Part shown: positions 20,885 to 32,678 of the stretch, one piece after another | How positions within the stretch are numbered: position 1 is the first letter of the stretch | Layout of the letters: each line of letters starts with the position of its first letter | Source: Paenibacillus barcinonensis | GTDB taxonomy: Bacteria; Bacillota; Bacilli; Paenibacillales; Paenibacillaceae | Assembly (NCBI RefSeq): GCF_003217495.1 | Contig: NZ_QJSW01000028.1 | Location: 1 to 64,000, forward strand | Length of the DNA stretch: 64,000 nucleotides | Reading direction: 5' to 3' | Position numbers and translations under genes: made by a program | The notes under the pieces: model-generated | The model's input: only the letters and a program-made list of their open reading frames with translations | Told to the model about the DNA's origin: nothing | Database searches by the model: none

Positions 20885-21076
20885 GTGAAACGTAGTTTCA
20901 AATCTCTGATTTCCTTTTTCTCTGAAAGCTGGGCTGAACTTAAAAAGGTTCGCTGGCCTAATCGTAAAGAGCTGACGAACTACACGTTAATCGTACTTGG
21001 TACTGTTGTGGTTATGACGCTGTTTTTTTGGGTCGTAGATATCGGCATCTCCGCTGTGATCGAAGCGATTATTTAA
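20885..21076 (+). CDS. secE: Preprotein translocase subunit SecE
   Basis: A 63-residue membrane protein, part of the SecYEG channel. It has the short Gram-positive form: an amphipathic helix with ELKKVRWPNRKEL (about 17-29), the hallmark of SecE, followed by one membrane span. GTG 20885 is chosen because GGAGG at 20870-20874 fits it. It lies 21 bases after rpmG and 22 before nusG. Confidence 0.95.
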   Translation: MKRSFKSLISFFSESWAELKKVRWPNRKELTNYTLIVLGTVVVMTLFFWVVDIGISAVIEAII

Positions 21077-21098
21077 GAAGGGTCCCAGGTGGCTTGAT

Positions 21099-21632
21099 AT
21101 GGAAAAAAGATGGTACGTCGTTCATACCTATTCAGGGTATGAGAATAAGGTCAAAGCCAATTTGGAAAAACGCGTAGAGTCCATGGGTATGGAAGACAAG
21201 ATTTTCCGCGTTCTTGTTCCGATGGAAGAAGAAGTGGTGAACAAAGACGGTAAGAAAAAGACCGTTATGCGTAAAGTTTACCCCGGATATGTCTTGGTCG
21301 AAATGGTTCAAACCGATGATTCTTGGTATGTTGTTCGCAATACACCAGGTGTTACCGGCTTTGTCGGTTCGACAGGTTCCGGCTCGAAACCAACAGCCTT
21401 GTTGCCTGAAGAAGTGGAACAAATTCTGAAGCACATGGGCATGGTTGAGCCTAAGCCTAAAATTGAATTCGATATTAAGGAATCCGTACGAATCAAAGTC
21501 GGACCTTTTGCGAATTTTGTGGGCTCCGTGGAAGAGATTTTGGTAGACAAAAGCAAGCTGAAAGTACACGTCAACATGTTTGGACGGGAAACACCGCTTG
21601 AGTTGGAATACACGCAAGTGGAGAAGATATAG
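21099..21632 (+). CDS. nusG: Transcription termination/antitermination protein NusG
   Basis: A 177-residue elongation factor that binds RNA polymerase. The N-terminal NGN domain begins WYVVHTYSGYENKVKANL; the C-terminal KOW domain contains VGPFANFVGSVEEI. The YPGYVLVEM segment of the polymerase contact surface is present. Normal length. It is followed by the L11-L1 genes. Confidence 0.97.
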   Translation: MEKRWYVVHTYSGYENKVKANLEKRVESMGMEDKIFRVLVPMEEEVVNKDGKKKTVMRKVYPGYVLVEMVQTDDSWYVVRNTPGVTGFVGSTGSGSKPTALLPEEVEQILKHMGMVEPKPKIEFDIKESVRIKVGPFANFVGSVEEILVDKSKLKVHVNMFGRETPLELEYTQVEKI

Positions 21633-21700
21633 TCTCTTCAAGTTTCTTGTGGGAGGGCTGAGAGGCCCGTTGACCACTATTTTGCAAGGAGGTGTCAATC

Positions 21701-22126
21701 ATGGCAAAAAAGGTAATCAAAATGGTAAAACTGCAGATTCCAGCAGGTAAAGCAAATCCAGCACCACCAGTAGGTCCGGCATTGGGTCAAGCAGGTGTCA
21801 ACATCATGGCATTCTGTAAAGAATTCAACGCTCGTACAGCTGATCAAGCAGGATTGATCATTCCAGTTGAAATCTCTGTATTCGAGGACCGTTCCTTCAC
21901 ATTCATCACTAAAACTCCACCGGCAGCAGTTCTGTTGAAAGTGGCAGCTAAAGTTGAAAAAGGATCCGGCGAACCGAACAAGAAAAAAGTTGCTACCGTT
22001 AAACGTGATGCGGTACGTCAAATCGCGGAAACAAAAATGCCTGACCTGAATGCTGCTGACGTTGAGTCTGCAATGCGTATGGTCGAAGGTACTGCCCGCA
22101 GCATGGGTATCACCATCGAAGACTAA
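21701..22126 (+). CDS. rplK: 50S ribosomal protein L11
   Basis: A 141-residue protein of the GTPase-associated centre. Signatures are the N-terminal proline-rich [20 protein letters not shown] and the RNA-binding C-terminal domain. ATG 21701 follows AAGGAGGTG at the right distance. A hairpin lies upstream at 21649-21677. Confidence 0.97.
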   Translation: MAKKVIKMVKLQIPAGKANPAPPVGPALGQAGVNIMAFCKEFNARTADQAGLIIPVEISVFEDRSFTFITKTPPAAVLLKVAAKVEKGSGEPNKKKVATVKRDAVRQIAETKMPDLNAADVESAMRMVEGTARSMGITIED

Positions 22127-22220
22127 TTTTCACAAGAAACATGGCTTCGTAAAGCCGGCCGATTCGCGACCGGTCAATGTGGGAGGTATATCCGCTAAAA
22201 CCACAAAGGAGGAATAAAAC

Positions 22221-22913
22221 ATGGCTAAACACGGTAAAAAATACCTGGAAGCTGCCAAGCTGATTGACAGCGAAGCAACTTACGAGCCTTCAGAAGCGGT
22301 TGAGCTTGTGAAAAAGGCAGCTACTGCAAAGTTCGATGAAACGATCGAAGCAGCAGTTCGTTTGGGCGTAGACCCTCGTAAGCAAGACCAGGCTGTACGT
22401 GGTGTTGTTGTCCTGCCACATGGTACAGGTAAAACACAACGCGTATTGGTATTTGCGAAAGGTGACAAAGCGAAAGAAGCGGAAGCGGCTGGCGCGGACT
22501 ATGTTGGTGATGCAGACATGATCAACAAAATCCAACAAGGCTGGTTCGAATTCGACGTCTGCGTAGCGACACCGGATATGATGAGTGAAGTAGGTAAATT
22601 GGGCCGTCTGCTCGGCGGTAAAGGTCTGATGCCTAACCCTAAAGCCGGAACGGTAACTTTCGATGTAACTAAGGCTGTTCAAGAAATTAAAGCCGGTAAA
22701 ATCGAATATCGTCTGGATCGTGCAGGTCAAATTCATGCACCGATCGGTAAAGCTTCTTTCTCTTCCGAGCAACTGAATGAGAACCTTAAAGCTCTCATGG
22801 ACGCTCTGAACCGTGCTAAACCGGCGGCAGCAAAAGGTGTTTATCTGAAGAACGTAAGTCTTTCTTCTACGATGGGCCCTGGCGCACGCGTGAACGCAGC
22901 AGCTTTTAGATAA
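22221..22913 (+). CDS. rplA: 50S ribosomal protein L1
   Basis: A 230-residue protein of the L1 stalk that helps move tRNA out of the E site and can repress its own mRNA in some bacteria. The start [16 protein letters not shown] and the motif [16 protein letters not shown] are typical. AAAGGAGG precedes ATG 22221. The 94-bp gap to rplK contains several GC-rich hairpins. Confidence 0.97.
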   Translation: MAKHGKKYLEAAKLIDSEATYEPSEAVELVKKAATAKFDETIEAAVRLGVDPRKQDQAVRGVVVLPHGTGKTQRVLVFAKGDKAKEAEAAGADYVGDADMINKIQQGWFEFDVCVATPDMMSEVGKLGRLLGGKGLMPNPKAGTVTFDVTKAVQEIKAGKIEYRLDRAGQIHAPIGKASFSSEQLNENLKALMDALNRAKPAAAKGVYLKNVSLSSTMGPGARVNAAAFR

Positions 22914-22919
22914 TATATC

Positions 22920-22949
22920 TTGACAAGGTTCGCCTTGTTCTGGTATGAT
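22920..22949 (+). promoter_or_regulatory. Sigma-A promoter of rplJ-rplL
   Basis: A perfect TTGACA (22920-22925) and TATGAT (22944-22949) with 18 bp between, just after the rplA stop. Confidence 0.78.
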
Positions 22950-22956
22950 ATAAAAG

Positions 22957-23139
22957 TTGTGAGTCCGAGTGACTGACCGTTGACATTTGAATATGCTTGC
23001 CGTAGACAGTAGGTGCCCTGTGGCTTAATTTCCTACCGAGGTGTGATTATACAACTTGAAACGATGCAAATCGGTTGCGAGTATATATCAAGCCTTCGTG
23101 ATTCTACGGAGGCTTTTCTTAATGGGATAAATTTGATCA
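22957..23139 (+). promoter_or_regulatory. Ribosomal protein L10 leader
   Basis: A structured 5' leader typical of Bacillota rplJ mRNAs, to which the L10-L12 complex binds for autoregulation. The conserved core GCCGTAGACAGTAGGTGCC is at 22999-23017 and CCTACCGAGGTG follows near 23032. A 9-pair stem (23090-23098 with 23107-23115) ending in TTTTCTT probably serves as the attenuating terminator. Confidence 0.85.
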
Positions 23140-23152
23140 GGAGGTGTACAGA

Positions 23153-23656
23153 TTGGCAAACGCAAAAGTGATTCAAGCAAAACAAGAGTCCGTTGATGCA
23201 GTAACAGCAAAATTGCGCGAAAGCGCGACAACAGTTGTTGTTGACTACCGCGGATTGAACGTTGCCCAAGCTACTGAACTGCGCAAGCAGCTTCGTGAAG
23301 CTGGTGTAGAATTCCAAGTGCTGAAAAACACATTGCTTCGCCGTGCGACTGCTGCAGCAGAATTGACAGAACTCGATAGCGTTCTGACAGGTCCTACTGC
23401 AATTGCATTCAGCGGAGAAGATGCTGTAGCTCCAGCCAAAATTCTGAACGACTTCGCGAAAAAGAACGATGCACTGAAATTGAAAGGTGCTGTCGTAGAA
23501 GGTCGCGTAATTGGAGTAGAAGAAGTTAAAGCGTTGGCAGAACTGCCATCCCGCGAAGGTCTCCTCTCCATGCTCCTCAGCGTGCTTCAAGCCCCTATGC
23601 GCAACTTCGCGCTTGCGGTTAAAGCCGTTGCAGAAAAAGAAGAGCAAGGCGCGTAA
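23153..23656 (+). CDS. rplJ: 50S ribosomal protein L10
   Basis: A 167-residue stalk base protein that carries L7/L12 dimers on its C-terminal helix. The RNA-binding domain shows [19 protein letters not shown]. The start is TTG 23153, seven bases after AGGAGGTG; the apparent GTG at 23144 is part of the ribosome site itself. The leader upstream suggests autoregulation. Confidence 0.96.
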   Translation: MANAKVIQAKQESVDAVTAKLRESATTVVVDYRGLNVAQATELRKQLREAGVEFQVLKNTLLRRATAAAELTELDSVLTGPTAIAFSGEDAVAPAKILNDFAKKNDALKLKGAVVEGRVIGVEEVKALAELPSREGLLSMLLSVLQAPMRNFALAVKAVAEKEEQGA

Positions 23657-23727
23657 GCTACTTGATCTGAATACTGCGTAGCAGTAATGAAATACAAAAA
23701 AATAAAATTATATATGGAGGTTCAATC

Positions 23728-24090
23728 ATGAGTAAAGAGCAAATCTTGGAAGCAATCAAAGGCATGACTGTACTGGAACTGAACGATCTTGTTAAAGCAA
23801 TCGAAGAAGAATTCGGCGTAACTGCTGCAGCTCCAGTAGCTGTTGTAGGTGGCGGCGCAGCTGCAGCTGAAGCTGAACAATCCGAATTCGACGTAATCTT
23901 GGCTAACGCTGGTGCTTCCAAAATCAACGTTATCAAAGCAGTTCGCGAAATCACTGGTCTGGGCTTGAAAGAAGCAAAAGAACTGGTTGACAACGCTCCA
24001 AAAGCACTGAAAGAAAAAGTGGCTAAAGAAGAAGCAGACGCAATCAAAGCTAAGCTTGAAGAAGCTGGCGCTACAATCGAAGTTAAATAA
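23728..24090 (+). CDS. rplL: 50S ribosomal protein L7/L12
   Basis: A 120-residue stalk protein that recruits translation GTPases. An N-terminal dimerisation domain is joined by an alanine-rich hinge (about 37-50) to the C-terminal domain with [22 protein letters not shown] precedes ATG 23728. Codon use is strongly biased, as expected for the most abundant ribosomal protein. Confidence 0.97.
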   Translation: MSKEQILEAIKGMTVLELNDLVKAIEEEFGVTAAAPVAVVGGGAAAAEAEQSEFDVILANAGASKINVIKAVREITGLGLKEAKELVDNAPKALKEKVAKEEADAIKAKLEEAGATIEVK

Positions 24091-24120
24091 TTTAGCTTAT
24101 CCAAGCTGAATGAACAAAAC

Positions 24121-24154
24121 AACAAACCCCTTGACTTATATCAAGGGGTTTGTT
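24121..24154. terminator. Strong hairpin after rplL, without a clean T run
   Basis: A perfect 14-pair inverted repeat (AACAAACCCCTTGA with TCAAGGGGTTTGTT) around CTTATA. Only scattered T follow (GTTGCTG). Likely the terminator or 3'-end stabiliser of rplJL. Confidence 0.7.
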
Positions 24155-24188
24155 GCTGTAAATGTAACTATGGAAAGTGAGTGAGGGC

Positions 24189-24791
24189 ATGTCCAATCAT
24201 TATTATTCGGACAAACCGCAAGCAGCACATGATCGCAAGTCCGCAGAAGCTGTGCTTCGGGGAGTTAGTCTGAAGCTGGTGACGGATGCTGGTGTTTTTT
24301 CCAAGAACGGAATCGATTATGGCAGCAGAGTATTAATTGATGCGATGGAACTGCCGTCAGGCGCTCAGGTTCTCGATGTGGGATGTGGTTATGGGCCGAT
24401 CGGGCTTACAGCAGCAAAGCTAGTACCGGATGGACATGTCACCATGGTCGATATCAACGAGAGAGCGGTTGAACTTTCCAGGGAAAATGCCAAAGGCAAT
24501 GGCATTACTAATGTTACGATTATGCAAAGCAATCTACTAACTGAAGTAAAGCAGCGGGATTTCGATGTGGTTCTGACTAATCCTCCTATACGAGCCGGCA
24601 AAGAAACAGTTCACACGATCTTTGAGCAGGCGTATGACCATTTGAAGATTGGCGGGGCGTTATGGATTGTCATTCAAAAGAAACAGGGTGCACCTTCTGC
24701 GAAAGCGAAGCTGGAATCGTTGTTCTCGAGAGTGGAAGAAGTTACAAAGGATAAGGGCTATCGAATCTTTAAAGCGGTGAAGGAAGAGTAG
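24189..24791 (+). CDS. Class I SAM-dependent methyltransferase (RsmC-like, YbxB)
   Basis: A 200-residue methyltransferase related to the 16S rRNA G1207 enzyme RsmC. The SAM-binding loop VLDVGCGYGPIGLTAAK (about 62-78) and the catalytic LTNPPIRAGKE motif are present. B. subtilis carries the same gene (ybxB) between rplL and rpoB. The target RNA is inferred from family only. ATG 24189 is chosen; the GTG at 24177 lacks a ribosome site at workable distance, and the site for 24189 is itself weak. Confidence 0.88.
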   Translation: MSNHYYSDKPQAAHDRKSAEAVLRGVSLKLVTDAGVFSKNGIDYGSRVLIDAMELPSGAQVLDVGCGYGPIGLTAAKLVPDGHVTMVDINERAVELSRENAKGNGITNVTIMQSNLLTEVKQRDFDVVLTNPPIRAGKETVHTIFEQAYDHLKIGGALWIVIQKKQGAPSAKAKLESLFSRVEEVTKDKGYRIFKAVKEE

Positions 24792-24860
24792 AGGAATCTA
24801 TTCGTGGTTCATACGAATTTGTAAAGTAAGCAGGGCAGTGTTTTTTTTGCAATAGGACTA

Positions 24861-24889
24861 TTGACTTGAAATTCAAGCCGTGGTATAGT
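24861..24889 (+). promoter_or_regulatory. Sigma-A promoter of rpoB-rpoC
   Basis: TTGACT (24861-24866) and TATAGT (24884-24889) have the ideal 17-bp spacing. Confidence 0.8.
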
Positions 24890-25204
24890 TGTAAAATGTC
24901 AGTATTAAGATGCCCTACTTGGCTTTAGCTAACTAAAAATGTCAACCTTTTTTACGCCGAACCGGGCTTATTATGCCTATGTTTGGCGTATAATATGTAC
25001 ATTTTGGGCAAACTGGGGATATGAATGATTTGGAAAGACATCCGCCGATCAAAGTTGCTCTTTTATCGAACGACATTTCGAATAAGGGCTTTTCTTTATT
25101 TGCGGGTGCATTGCTTTGCTCTGTATGTGTACCATTATAAGGTTACAAACAGAGGTTCGCAACGAAATTTTTAAAGTGAGTAGACATTGAGGGGTGAGTT
25201 TAAG
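24890..25204 (+). other. Long leader of rpoB
   Basis: About 310 bases of leader with no gene. It contains a 10-pair hairpin (TACGCCGAAC at 24953-24962 with GTTTGGCGTA at 24981-24990) and directly after it a TATAAT at 24989-24994 that lacks a good -35 box. The function is not known to me. Confidence 0.55.
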
Positions 25205-28200
25205 TTGGCAGGACATCTTGTTCAATATGGTCGACGCACTCGGCGCAGTTATGCACGAATTAACGAGATACTCGAAGTTCCGAACCTGATTGAAATCCAA
25301 CAAAAATCGTATGACTGGTTTTTGGAGGAAGGGTTGCGCGAAATGTTCCAGGATATCTCGCCGATCCAGGATTTCACAGGCAACTTGATTTTGGAATTTA
25401 TCGATTACAGTCTCGGGGAACCGAAGTATACAGTAGACGACGCAAAAGAGCGTGACGTTACTTATGCAGCACCGCTTCGGGTCAAAGTCCGGCTCATTAA
25501 TAAGGAAACCGGAGAAGTCAAAGAGCAGGAAGTATTCATGGGAGATTTCCCGCTGATGACCAGCACCGGAACATTCATTATTAATGGTGCGGAACGGGTT
25601 ATTGTCAGCCAGTTGGTTCGCTCTCCTAGCGTTTACTTCAGCACAAAAGTAGATAAGAACGCCAAAAAAACGTATACCGCTACAGTAATTCCTAACCGCG
25701 GCGCATGGCTTGAGCTGGAGATGGATGCGAAGGACGTCGTTTACGTCCGGATCGACCGTACGCGTAAAATACCGGTTACGGTTCTCCTGCGTTCCCTTGG
25801 TTTTGGCACAGACGCTGAGATTCTGGATTTGCTCGGTAATGACGAATATATCCGTAACACGCTGGACAAAGACAACACGGACTCTACGGAGAAAGCCCTC
25901 ATCGAGATTTATGAGCGTCTTCGTCCGGGCGAGCCTCCAACGTTGGATAATGCGAAGAGCTTGCTCGTTGCACGATTCTTTGATCCAAAACGTTATGACC
26001 TCGCAAACGTAGGTCGTTACAAAATCAACAAAAAGCTGCACATCAAAAACCGTTTGTTTAACCAGCGTTTGGCTGAGTCTCTCATCGACGCTGAAACAGG
26101 CGAGATCATTGCAGAAGCAGGTCAGATGGTTGACCGTCGTTTGCTCGACGAAATCATGCCTTACCTGGAGAAAAGCGTTGGCTTCCGCACATATCACGTG
26201 GGGAACGGCGTTCTGGATGCCAATGATATCCCGATGCAAACGATTGACGTATTTTCACCAATTGAAGACGGTAAAGTGGTTAAGCTGATTGCCAATGGTG
26301 ACATTGACAAGTCCGTGAAAAATATCACTCCAGCCGATATCATCTCTTCCATCAGTTACTTCCTGAACTTGCTGCATGGCATTGGCAGCACGGATGATAT
26401 CGACCACCTGGGTAACCGTCGTTTGCGTTCCGTGGGTGAGCTCTTGCAGAACCAGTTCCGTATCGGTTTGTCCCGTATGGAGCGTGTGGTTCGTGAGAGA
26501 ATGTCCATTCAGGATGCAAATGTGATTACACCACAGGCTTTGATCAACATACGTCCGGTCATTGCATCCATTAAAGAGTTCTTCGGTAGCTCCCAATTGT
26601 CACAGTTTATGGATCAAACGAACCCGCTGGGTGAGTTGACGCATAAACGTCGTCTGTCCGCACTCGGACCGGGCGGTTTGACACGTGAACGCGCCGGCAT
26701 GGAAGTCCGTGACGTGCATCCATCCCACTATGGACGGATGTGTCCGATCGAGACACCGGAGGGACCAAACATCGGTTTGATCAACTCCCTGTCGACTTTT
26801 GCACGCGTAAACGAATATGGCTTTATCGAAGCTCCTTATCGTTGGGTTGATCCGAAGACTGGTGTCGTAACCGAGCAGATTGATTACCTGACAGCAGACG
26901 AAGAGGACAACTATGTTATCGCTCAAGCGAATGCAAAGCTGAACGAAGATAGCACCTTTGCAGAAGACGCGATCATTGTACGTTACAACAAACAGTCGGA
27001 TAACATCCTTACGATGCCGAGTGAACGAGTAGACTACATGGACGTATCTCCTAAGCAGGTTGTATCGGTCGCTACAGCACTCATTCCGTTCCTTGAGAAC
27101 GATGACTCCAACCGTGCCCTCATGGGATCAAACATGCAACGTCAAGCGGTTCCTTTGTTGATTCCTAAAGCTCCGCTCGTAGGAACGGGTATGGAACACA
27201 AAGCAGCGAAAGACTCCGGTGTATGTATTGTTGCCGATTATGACGGAATTATTGAGCGTTCTTCTGCGAACGAGATCTGGCTCCGTCGTATTGAAGAGGT
27301 AGATGGTCAGGAAGTCAAAGGCGATATCGTTAAATATAAATTACACAAATTTATGCGTTCGAACCAAGGAACATGCATCAACCAACGTCCGATCGTGAAA
27401 AGAGGCGCTGCTGTCAAAGCTGGCGATATCCTTGCTGACGGTCCATCGACGGAAATGGGTGAACTTGCACTTGGACGTAACGTTGTAGTTGCCTTCATGA
27501 CATGGGAAGGTTACAACTACGAGGATGCGATCCTGCTCAGTGAAAAACTCGTGAAGGAAGATGTTTACACATCCATCCACATCGAGGAATATGAGTCGGA
27601 AGCTCGGGATACCAAGCTCGGACCTGAAGAGATCACACGCGATATCCCTAACGTTGGGGAAGAAGCGCTGCGTAATCTGGATGAGCGCGGTATTATCCGC
27701 ATCGGTGCCGAAATTGCAGCTGGCGACATTCTCGTTGGTAAAGTTACACCAAAAGGTGTTACCGAGCTGACTGCAGAAGAACGTCTCTTGCATGCTATCT
27801 TTGGTGAGAAAGCACGTGAAGTACGTGATACTTCCTTGCGTGTGCCTCACGGTACAGATGGTATCGTAGTCGATGTAAAAGTATTTACCCGTGAAAACGG
27901 AGATGAACTGCCACCAGGTGTGAACCAGCTCGTTCGTGTTTATATTGCCCAAAAACGGAAAATTTCCGAGGGTGATAAAATGGCGGGCCGTCACGGTAAC
28001 AAAGGGGTCGTGGCCCGCATCTTGCCGGAAGAAGATATGCCTTTCCTGCCAGATGGCACACCAGTTCAAATTGTTCTTAACCCGCTGGGCGTACCTTCCC
28101 GTATGAACATCGGTCAAGTGCTCGAAGTTCACTTGGGTATGGCAGCAATGCAGCTAGGTATCCACGTAGCAACACCTGTATTCGACGGAGCGAAGGAGTA

Positions 28201-28750
28201 TGACGTCTTCGATACGATGGAAGAGGCAGGTATGCAGCGTAACGGTAAAACCGTGCTGTATGATGGTCGTACGGGTGAAGAGTTTGAACGTGAAGTTACC
28301 GTTGGTGTCATGCACATGATCAAACTGGCACACATGGTTGACGATAAAATCCATGCCCGTTCTACAGGTCCTTACTCACTTGTTACGCAACAGCCGTTGG
28401 GTGGTAAAGCCCAATTCGGTGGACAGCGTTTCGGGGAGATGGAGGTTTGGGCGCTTGAGGCTTACGGTGCCGCTTATACACTGCAAGAAATCTTGACTGT
28501 TAAATCCGATGACGTTGTGGGTCGGGTGAAAACGTACGAGTCCATTGTCAAAGGCGAGAACGTGCCGGAGCCAGGTGTTCCTGAGTCGTTCAAAGTATTG
28601 ATTAAAGAGCTGCAAAGCTTGGGTATGGACGTTAAGATTTTGAGCGAAGATGAGCAAGAGATTGAAATGAAAGAAATGGACGATGAAGATGACGCTGCGA
28701 GCGATAAGCTCAGCCTCAACCTTGAGGGTACAGAGGTCGGAGCGGAATAA
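25205..28750 (+). CDS. rpoB: DNA-directed RNA polymerase subunit beta
   Basis: An 1181-residue catalytic subunit. The rifampicin pocket (about residues 459-510) reads [14 protein letters not shown] then [13 protein letters not shown], so the usual resistance positions (Gln, Asp, His, Arg, Ser) carry the sensitive residues. The catalytic-core lysines lie in [14 protein letters not shown]. The acidic C-terminus is typical of Bacillota. The start is TTG 25205 behind GAGGGGTGAG; a TTG at 25187 overlaps that site and is unlikely. B. subtilis also uses TTG here. Confidence 0.97.
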   Translation: MAGHLVQYGRRTRRSYARINEILEVPNLIEIQQKSYDWFLEEGLREMFQDISPIQDFTGNLILEFIDYSLGEPKYTVDDAKERDVTYAAPLRVKVRLINKETGEVKEQEVFMGDFPLMTSTGTFIINGAERVIVSQLVRSPSVYFSTKVDKNAKKTYTATVIPNRGAWLELEMDAKDVVYVRIDRTRKIPVTVLLRSLGFGTDAEILDLLGNDEYIRNTLDKDNTDSTEKALIEIYERLRPGEPPTLDNAKSLLVARFFDPKRYDLANVGRYKINKKLHIKNRLFNQRLAESLIDAETGEIIAEAGQMVDRRLLDEIMPYLEKSVGFRTYHVGNGVLDANDIPMQTIDVFSPIEDGKVVKLIANGDIDKSVKNITPADIISSISYFLNLLHGIGSTDDIDHLGNRRLRSVGELLQNQFRIGLSRMERVVRERMSIQDANVITPQALINIRPVIASIKEFFGSSQLSQFMDQTNPLGELTHKRRLSALGPGGLTRERAGMEVRDVHPSHYGRMCPIETPEGPNIGLINSLSTFARVNEYGFIEAPYRWVDPKTGVVTEQIDYLTADEEDNYVIAQANAKLNEDSTFAEDAIIVRYNKQSDNILTMPSERVDYMDVSPKQVVSVATALIPFLENDDSNRALMGSNMQRQAVPLLIPKAPLVGTGMEHKAAKDSGVCIVADYDGIIERSSANEIWLRRIEEVDGQEVKGDIVKYKLHKFMRSNQGTCINQRPIVKRGAAVKAGDILADGPSTEMGELALGRNVVVAFMTWEGYNYEDAILLSEKLVKEDVYTSIHIEEYESEARDTKLGPEEITRDIPNVGEEALRNLDERGIIRIGAEIAAGDILVGKVTPKGVTELTAEERLLHAIFGEKAREVRDTSLRVPHGTDGIVVDVKVFTRENGDELPPGVNQLVRVYIAQKRKISEGDKMAGRHGNKGVVARILPEEDMPFLPDGTPVQIVLNPLGVPSRMNIGQVLEVHLGMAAMQLGIHVATPVFDGAKEYDVFDTMEEAGMQRNGKTVLYDGRTGEEFEREVTVGVMHMIKLAHMVDDKIHARSTGPYSLVTQQPLGGKAQFGGQRFGEMEVWALEAYGAAYTLQEILTVKSDDVVGRVKTYESIVKGENVPEPGVPESFKVLIKELQSLGMDVKILSEDEQEIEMKEMDDEDDAASDKLSLNLEGTEVGAE

Positions 28751-28863
28751 TCGCTTCGGGCGCAAGATGACCGGCGTTTTTCATCAGGCTCGCGTCATGC
28801 TCCGGCTACGGCTGGAGCAGGCGTAACCTAGAATACAGGAATTAGGTTAAGGAGGGTTGCTCC

Positions 28864-31800
28864 TTGTTGGACGTCAACAATTTCGAATACATGAAGATCG
28901 GGCTTGCTTCCCCAGAGAAAATTCGTTCTTGGTCCCGCGGAGAAGTGAAAAAACCGGAAACGATCAACTATCGTACGTTGAAACCGGAAAAAGAAGGGCT
29001 GTTCTGCGAAAAGATTTTTGGCCCTACAAAAGACTGGGAATGTCATTGCGGTAAATATAAACGCGTTCGTTATAAAGGCGTTGTCTGTGACCGCTGTGGC
29101 GTTGAAGTAACACGTGCGAAAGTCCGTCGTGAACGGATGGGCCATATTGAGCTTGCTGCTCCGGTATCGCATATCTGGTACTTCAAAGGTATTCCAAGCC
29201 GTATGGGTCTCGCTTTGGATATGTCTCCGAGATCTCTGGAAGAGATCATTTATTTTGCATCATATGTTGTAACAGATCCAGGAGAAACTCCACTGGAGAA
29301 AAAACAGCTGTTGTCCGAAAAGGAATATCGCAGCTACCGTGAAAAATACGGCTATGGGTTCCAAGCAGGCATGGGTGCAGAAGCAGTTAAAAAATTGCTT
29401 CAAGACCTCGATGTAGATAAAGAGCTTGAATTCTTGAAGGAAGAGCTCCGCACTGCACAAGGACAACGTCGTAACCGTGCAATCAAACGTTTGGAAGTAA
29501 TCGAAGCTTTCCGTAACTCTGGCAATAACCCTGAGTGGATGATCATGGATGTACTTCCTGTCATTCCGCCGGAGCTTCGTCCGATGGTGCAGCTGGATGG
29601 TGGACGTTTTGCAACGTCTGACTTGAATGACCTGTATCGCCGTGTAATTAACCGGAACAACCGTCTGAAACGTCTGCTTGACCTGGGCGCACCAGATATT
29701 ATCGTACAAAATGAAAAACGGATGCTGCAGGAAGCGGTTGACGCCTTGATTGATAACGGTCGTCGTGGACGCCCTGTTACAGGTCCGGGTAACCGTCCTT
29801 TGAAATCCCTCAGCCACATGCTGAAAGGTAAACAAGGTCGTTTCCGTCAAAACTTGCTCGGTAAACGTGTTGACTATTCCGGTCGTTCCGTTATCGTTGT
29901 CGGACCTTACCTGAAAATGTATCAGTGTGGTCTGCCGAAAGATATGGCACTTGAACTGTTCAAGCCTTTTGTCATGAAAGAGCTTGTGAATAAAGGGCTT
30001 GCCCACAATATCAAGAGCGCGAAACGTAAAGTGGAGCGTGTAAGTCCTGAAGTATGGGATGTTCTTGAAGAAGTAATCAAGGAGCACCCGGTTCTTCTGA
30101 ACCGTGCCCCTACGCTTCACAGACTCGGTATTCAAGCATTTGAACCGATTCTGGTTGAAGGTAAAGCGATTCGTCTTCACCCGCTCGTATGTACGGCGTA
30201 CAATGCCGACTTTGACGGTGACCAAATGGCCGTGCACGTTCCGTTGTCTGCTGAAGCTCAAGCGGAAGCACGTATCCTGATGCTGGCATCAGGTAACATT
30301 TTGAACCCGAAAGATGGTAAACCGGTTGTTACTCCTTCCCAGGATATGGTCCTTGGTTCATACTATCTGACGATGGACAACAAGGAAGAGAAGGGTACTG
30401 GTATGGTTTTGCGTACGGTCAATGAGGCTGTATCGGCATACCAACGGGGTACTGCTGGACTGCATGCACGTGTAGCTATTCCGGTTAAGGCGCTTGGTAA
30501 AACAAGCTTCACCGAAGAACAGCAAAAAGGCATGCTGCTGACAACAGTGGGTAAAATTATCTTCAACGAAATTTTCCCGGCAAGCTTCCCTTATATCAAT
30601 GATGCGACTCGTGCCAACCTGTATCAAGGTACTGCTGATCACTTCTTTGTATATGAAAAAGGGGCTGACCTGAGAGAAGCGATCATGAATTCTCCTCAAG
30701 CAGGCGGTGTCGGCAAGGAATATCTGGGTTCAATCATCGCACGCTGCTTTGAAATTTATCATACAACCGAAACAGCGGTTATTCTCGATAAAATCAAACA
30801 GCTCGGATTCACATACTCTACTCGTGCGGGTATTACGGTAGCCGTGTCTGACGTTGTGGTTCCAGATGAGAAAACAGACATTCTGAAACAATCCGAGGAG
30901 AAAGCACAAATCGTTACGAATCAGTACCGTCGTGGTCTGATTACGAATGAAGAGCGTTATGACCGCATCATTGATATTTGGTCGAAATCCAAAGATGACA
31001 TCACAGATATCCTGATGAAATCCATGGATCGTTACAACTCGATCATGATGATGGTTGACTCCAAAGCACGGGGTAACAAATCGCAAATCACTCAATTGGG
31101 CGGTATGCGTGGTCTGATGGCCAACCCGTCTGGTCGAATTATCGAACTCCCAATCAAATCGAACTTCCGTGAAGGTCTGACAGTACTCGAGTACTTTATT
31201 TCCACTCACGGAGCGCGTAAAGGTCTCGCGGATACAGCCCTGCGTACAGCTGACTCAGGTTACCTGACTCGTCGTCTCGTAGACGTAGCCCAAGACGTAA
31301 TTGTGCGTGAGGACGATTGTGGTACAGATAAAGGCTTTACCGTTAGCCGTATCCAGGATGGTAAAGAGGTCATCGAGGATCTCTACGACCGTATTGAAGG
31401 CAGATACTGCTTCGAAACTGTTCGTCATCCGGAAACAAAAGAAATCATCGCTGGCCGCAATGAGCTGATTGATTCTGACAAAGCAGAAGCGATTATCAAA
31501 GCTGGCATAACCAAATTGCAAATCCGCTCCGTTCTCAGCTGCCGTGCAAGCCATGGTGTCTGCAAGAAGTGTTATGGTCGCAACCTTGCGACAGGTAAAC
31601 ACGTGGAGATTGGTGAAGCGGTTGGTATCATTGCCGCACAATCCATTGGTGAGCCAGGAACACAGCTTACAATGCGTACGTTCCATACCGGCGGTGTAGC
31701 CGGAGACGACATCACGCAAGGTTTGCCGCGTATCCAGGAGCTCTTTGAGGCTCGTAATCCTAAGGGTCAAGCAACAATCAGTGAGATTGATGGTGTGGTT

Positions 31801-32478
31801 AAAGAGATTCGCGAAGCGAAAGATCGTCGTGAAATCGAAATTCAAGGTGAAGCGGAATCCAAAGTGTACTCCGTTACTTACGGTTCCCGTGTTCGCGTAA
31901 GCGAAGGCATGGAAATCGAAGCGGGTGACGAGTTGACAGACGGTTCCATTGATCCAAAAGAAATGCTTCGCATCAAAGGCGTACGTGGTGTACAGAACTA
32001 CATTTTGCAGGAAGTACAGCGCGTATACCGTAACCAGGGTGTAGAAATCAATGACAAACACGTTGAAGTCATGATTCGTCAAATGCTGCGTAAAATCCGT
32101 ATCGTGGATGCGGGAGATACGACACTGTTGCCAGGATCATTTGTTGATACGTATGAGTACGAAAGAGCGAACAAAATTGCGATTCTTAGTGATAAAGAGC
32201 CTGCGGTTGCTAAGCCAATCCTGCTCGGTATTACAAAAGCATCTCTTGAAACAGACTCCTTCCTCTCTGCGGCATCGTTCCAAGAGACAACACGTGTATT
32301 GACGGATGCAGCGATTAAAGGTAAAGTTGACCAATTGTTGGGTCTGAAGGAGAATGTTATCATTGGTAAATTGATCCCTGCAGGTACGGGTATGAACCGC
32401 TACCGCAGCATCAAATTTGCTGAACCTGAAGACGGCCAATCTTCTGTAGAAGAGCTGGAGCCGGTTTCGGTAGACTAA
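28864..32478 (+). CDS. rpoC: DNA-directed RNA polymerase subunit beta'
   Basis: A 1204-residue catalytic subunit. It has the zinc site CHCGKYK...CDRCG (about 60-80), the catalytic magnesium motif [12 protein letters not shown], the second zinc site with [13 protein letters not shown] and the bridge/trigger regions ([11 protein letters not shown]). It is the short Gram-positive form without large insertions. The start is TTG 28864, seven bases after AAGGAGGG. It is followed by a strong terminator. Confidence 0.97.
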   Translation: MLDVNNFEYMKIGLASPEKIRSWSRGEVKKPETINYRTLKPEKEGLFCEKIFGPTKDWECHCGKYKRVRYKGVVCDRCGVEVTRAKVRRERMGHIELAAPVSHIWYFKGIPSRMGLALDMSPRSLEEIIYFASYVVTDPGETPLEKKQLLSEKEYRSYREKYGYGFQAGMGAEAVKKLLQDLDVDKELEFLKEELRTAQGQRRNRAIKRLEVIEAFRNSGNNPEWMIMDVLPVIPPELRPMVQLDGGRFATSDLNDLYRRVINRNNRLKRLLDLGAPDIIVQNEKRMLQEAVDALIDNGRRGRPVTGPGNRPLKSLSHMLKGKQGRFRQNLLGKRVDYSGRSVIVVGPYLKMYQCGLPKDMALELFKPFVMKELVNKGLAHNIKSAKRKVERVSPEVWDVLEEVIKEHPVLLNRAPTLHRLGIQAFEPILVEGKAIRLHPLVCTAYNADFDGDQMAVHVPLSAEAQAEARILMLASGNILNPKDGKPVVTPSQDMVLGSYYLTMDNKEEKGTGMVLRTVNEAVSAYQRGTAGLHARVAIPVKALGKTSFTEEQQKGMLLTTVGKIIFNEIFPASFPYINDATRANLYQGTADHFFVYEKGADLREAIMNSPQAGGVGKEYLGSIIARCFEIYHTTETAVILDKIKQLGFTYSTRAGITVAVSDVVVPDEKTDILKQSEEKAQIVTNQYRRGLITNEERYDRIIDIWSKSKDDITDILMKSMDRYNSIMMMVDSKARGNKSQITQLGGMRGLMANPSGRIIELPIKSNFREGLTVLEYFISTHGARKGLADTALRTADSGYLTRRLVDVAQDVIVREDDCGTDKGFTVSRIQDGKEVIEDLYDRIEGRYCFETVRHPETKEIIAGRNELIDSDKAEAIIKAGITKLQIRSVLSCRASHGVCKKCYGRNLATGKHVEIGEAVGIIAAQSIGEPGTQLTMRTFHTGGVAGDDITQGLPRIQELFEARNPKGQATISEIDGVVKEIREAKDRREIEIQGEAESKVYSVTYGSRVRVSEGMEIEAGDELTDGSIDPKEMLRIKGVRGVQNYILQEVQRVYRNQGVEINDKHVEVMIRQMLRKIRIVDAGDTTLLPGSFVDTYEYERANKIAILSDKEPAVAKPILLGITKASLETDSFLSAASFQETTRVLTDAAIKGKVDQLLGLKENVIIGKLIPAGTGMNRYRSIKFAEPEDGQSSVEELEPVSVD

Positions 32479-32510
32479 CATTGACTCTGATGATCTGAAT
32501 TTATAAAGAA

Positions 32511-32576
32511 TGTGTATGTCAGGGGACAACGTTGGTGTCAAGCGAGCGAAGGATCCTGACGTACACAAACTTTTTA
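32511..32576 (+). terminator. Terminator after rpoC
   Basis: TGTGTATGTCAGG (32511-32523) pairs with CCTGACGTACACA (32555-32567) with one wobble, then ACTTTTT. The 31-base loop is long and may hold a second small stem. Confidence 0.8.
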
Positions 32577-32595
32577 AAATCTTTTATGATTAGCA

Positions 32596-32624
32596 TTGAC
32601 AATGCTTGCGCTAGATGCTAATAT
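32596..32624 (+). promoter_or_regulatory. Sigma-A promoter of the str operon
   Basis: A perfect TTGACA (32596-32601) and TAATAT (32619-32624) at 17-bp spacing, ahead of the L7Ae-like gene and rpsL-rpsG-fusA-tuf. Confidence 0.78.
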
Positions 32625-32678
32625 ATCAAAGGTGCGTGGGCAGCTGATTGTTAATGGTCCTATTCGGAGGAATGTATG

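Noticed and set aside
24989-24994. Second rpoB promoter at a perfect TATAAT
   Set aside because: There is no acceptable -35 box at 16-18 bp and no extended -10 TG; kept only as a note.
25049-26239. 396-codon minus-strand frame opposite the start of rpoB
   Set aside because: Shadow of rpoB codon bias; it also runs through the rpoB leader with no recognisable domain.
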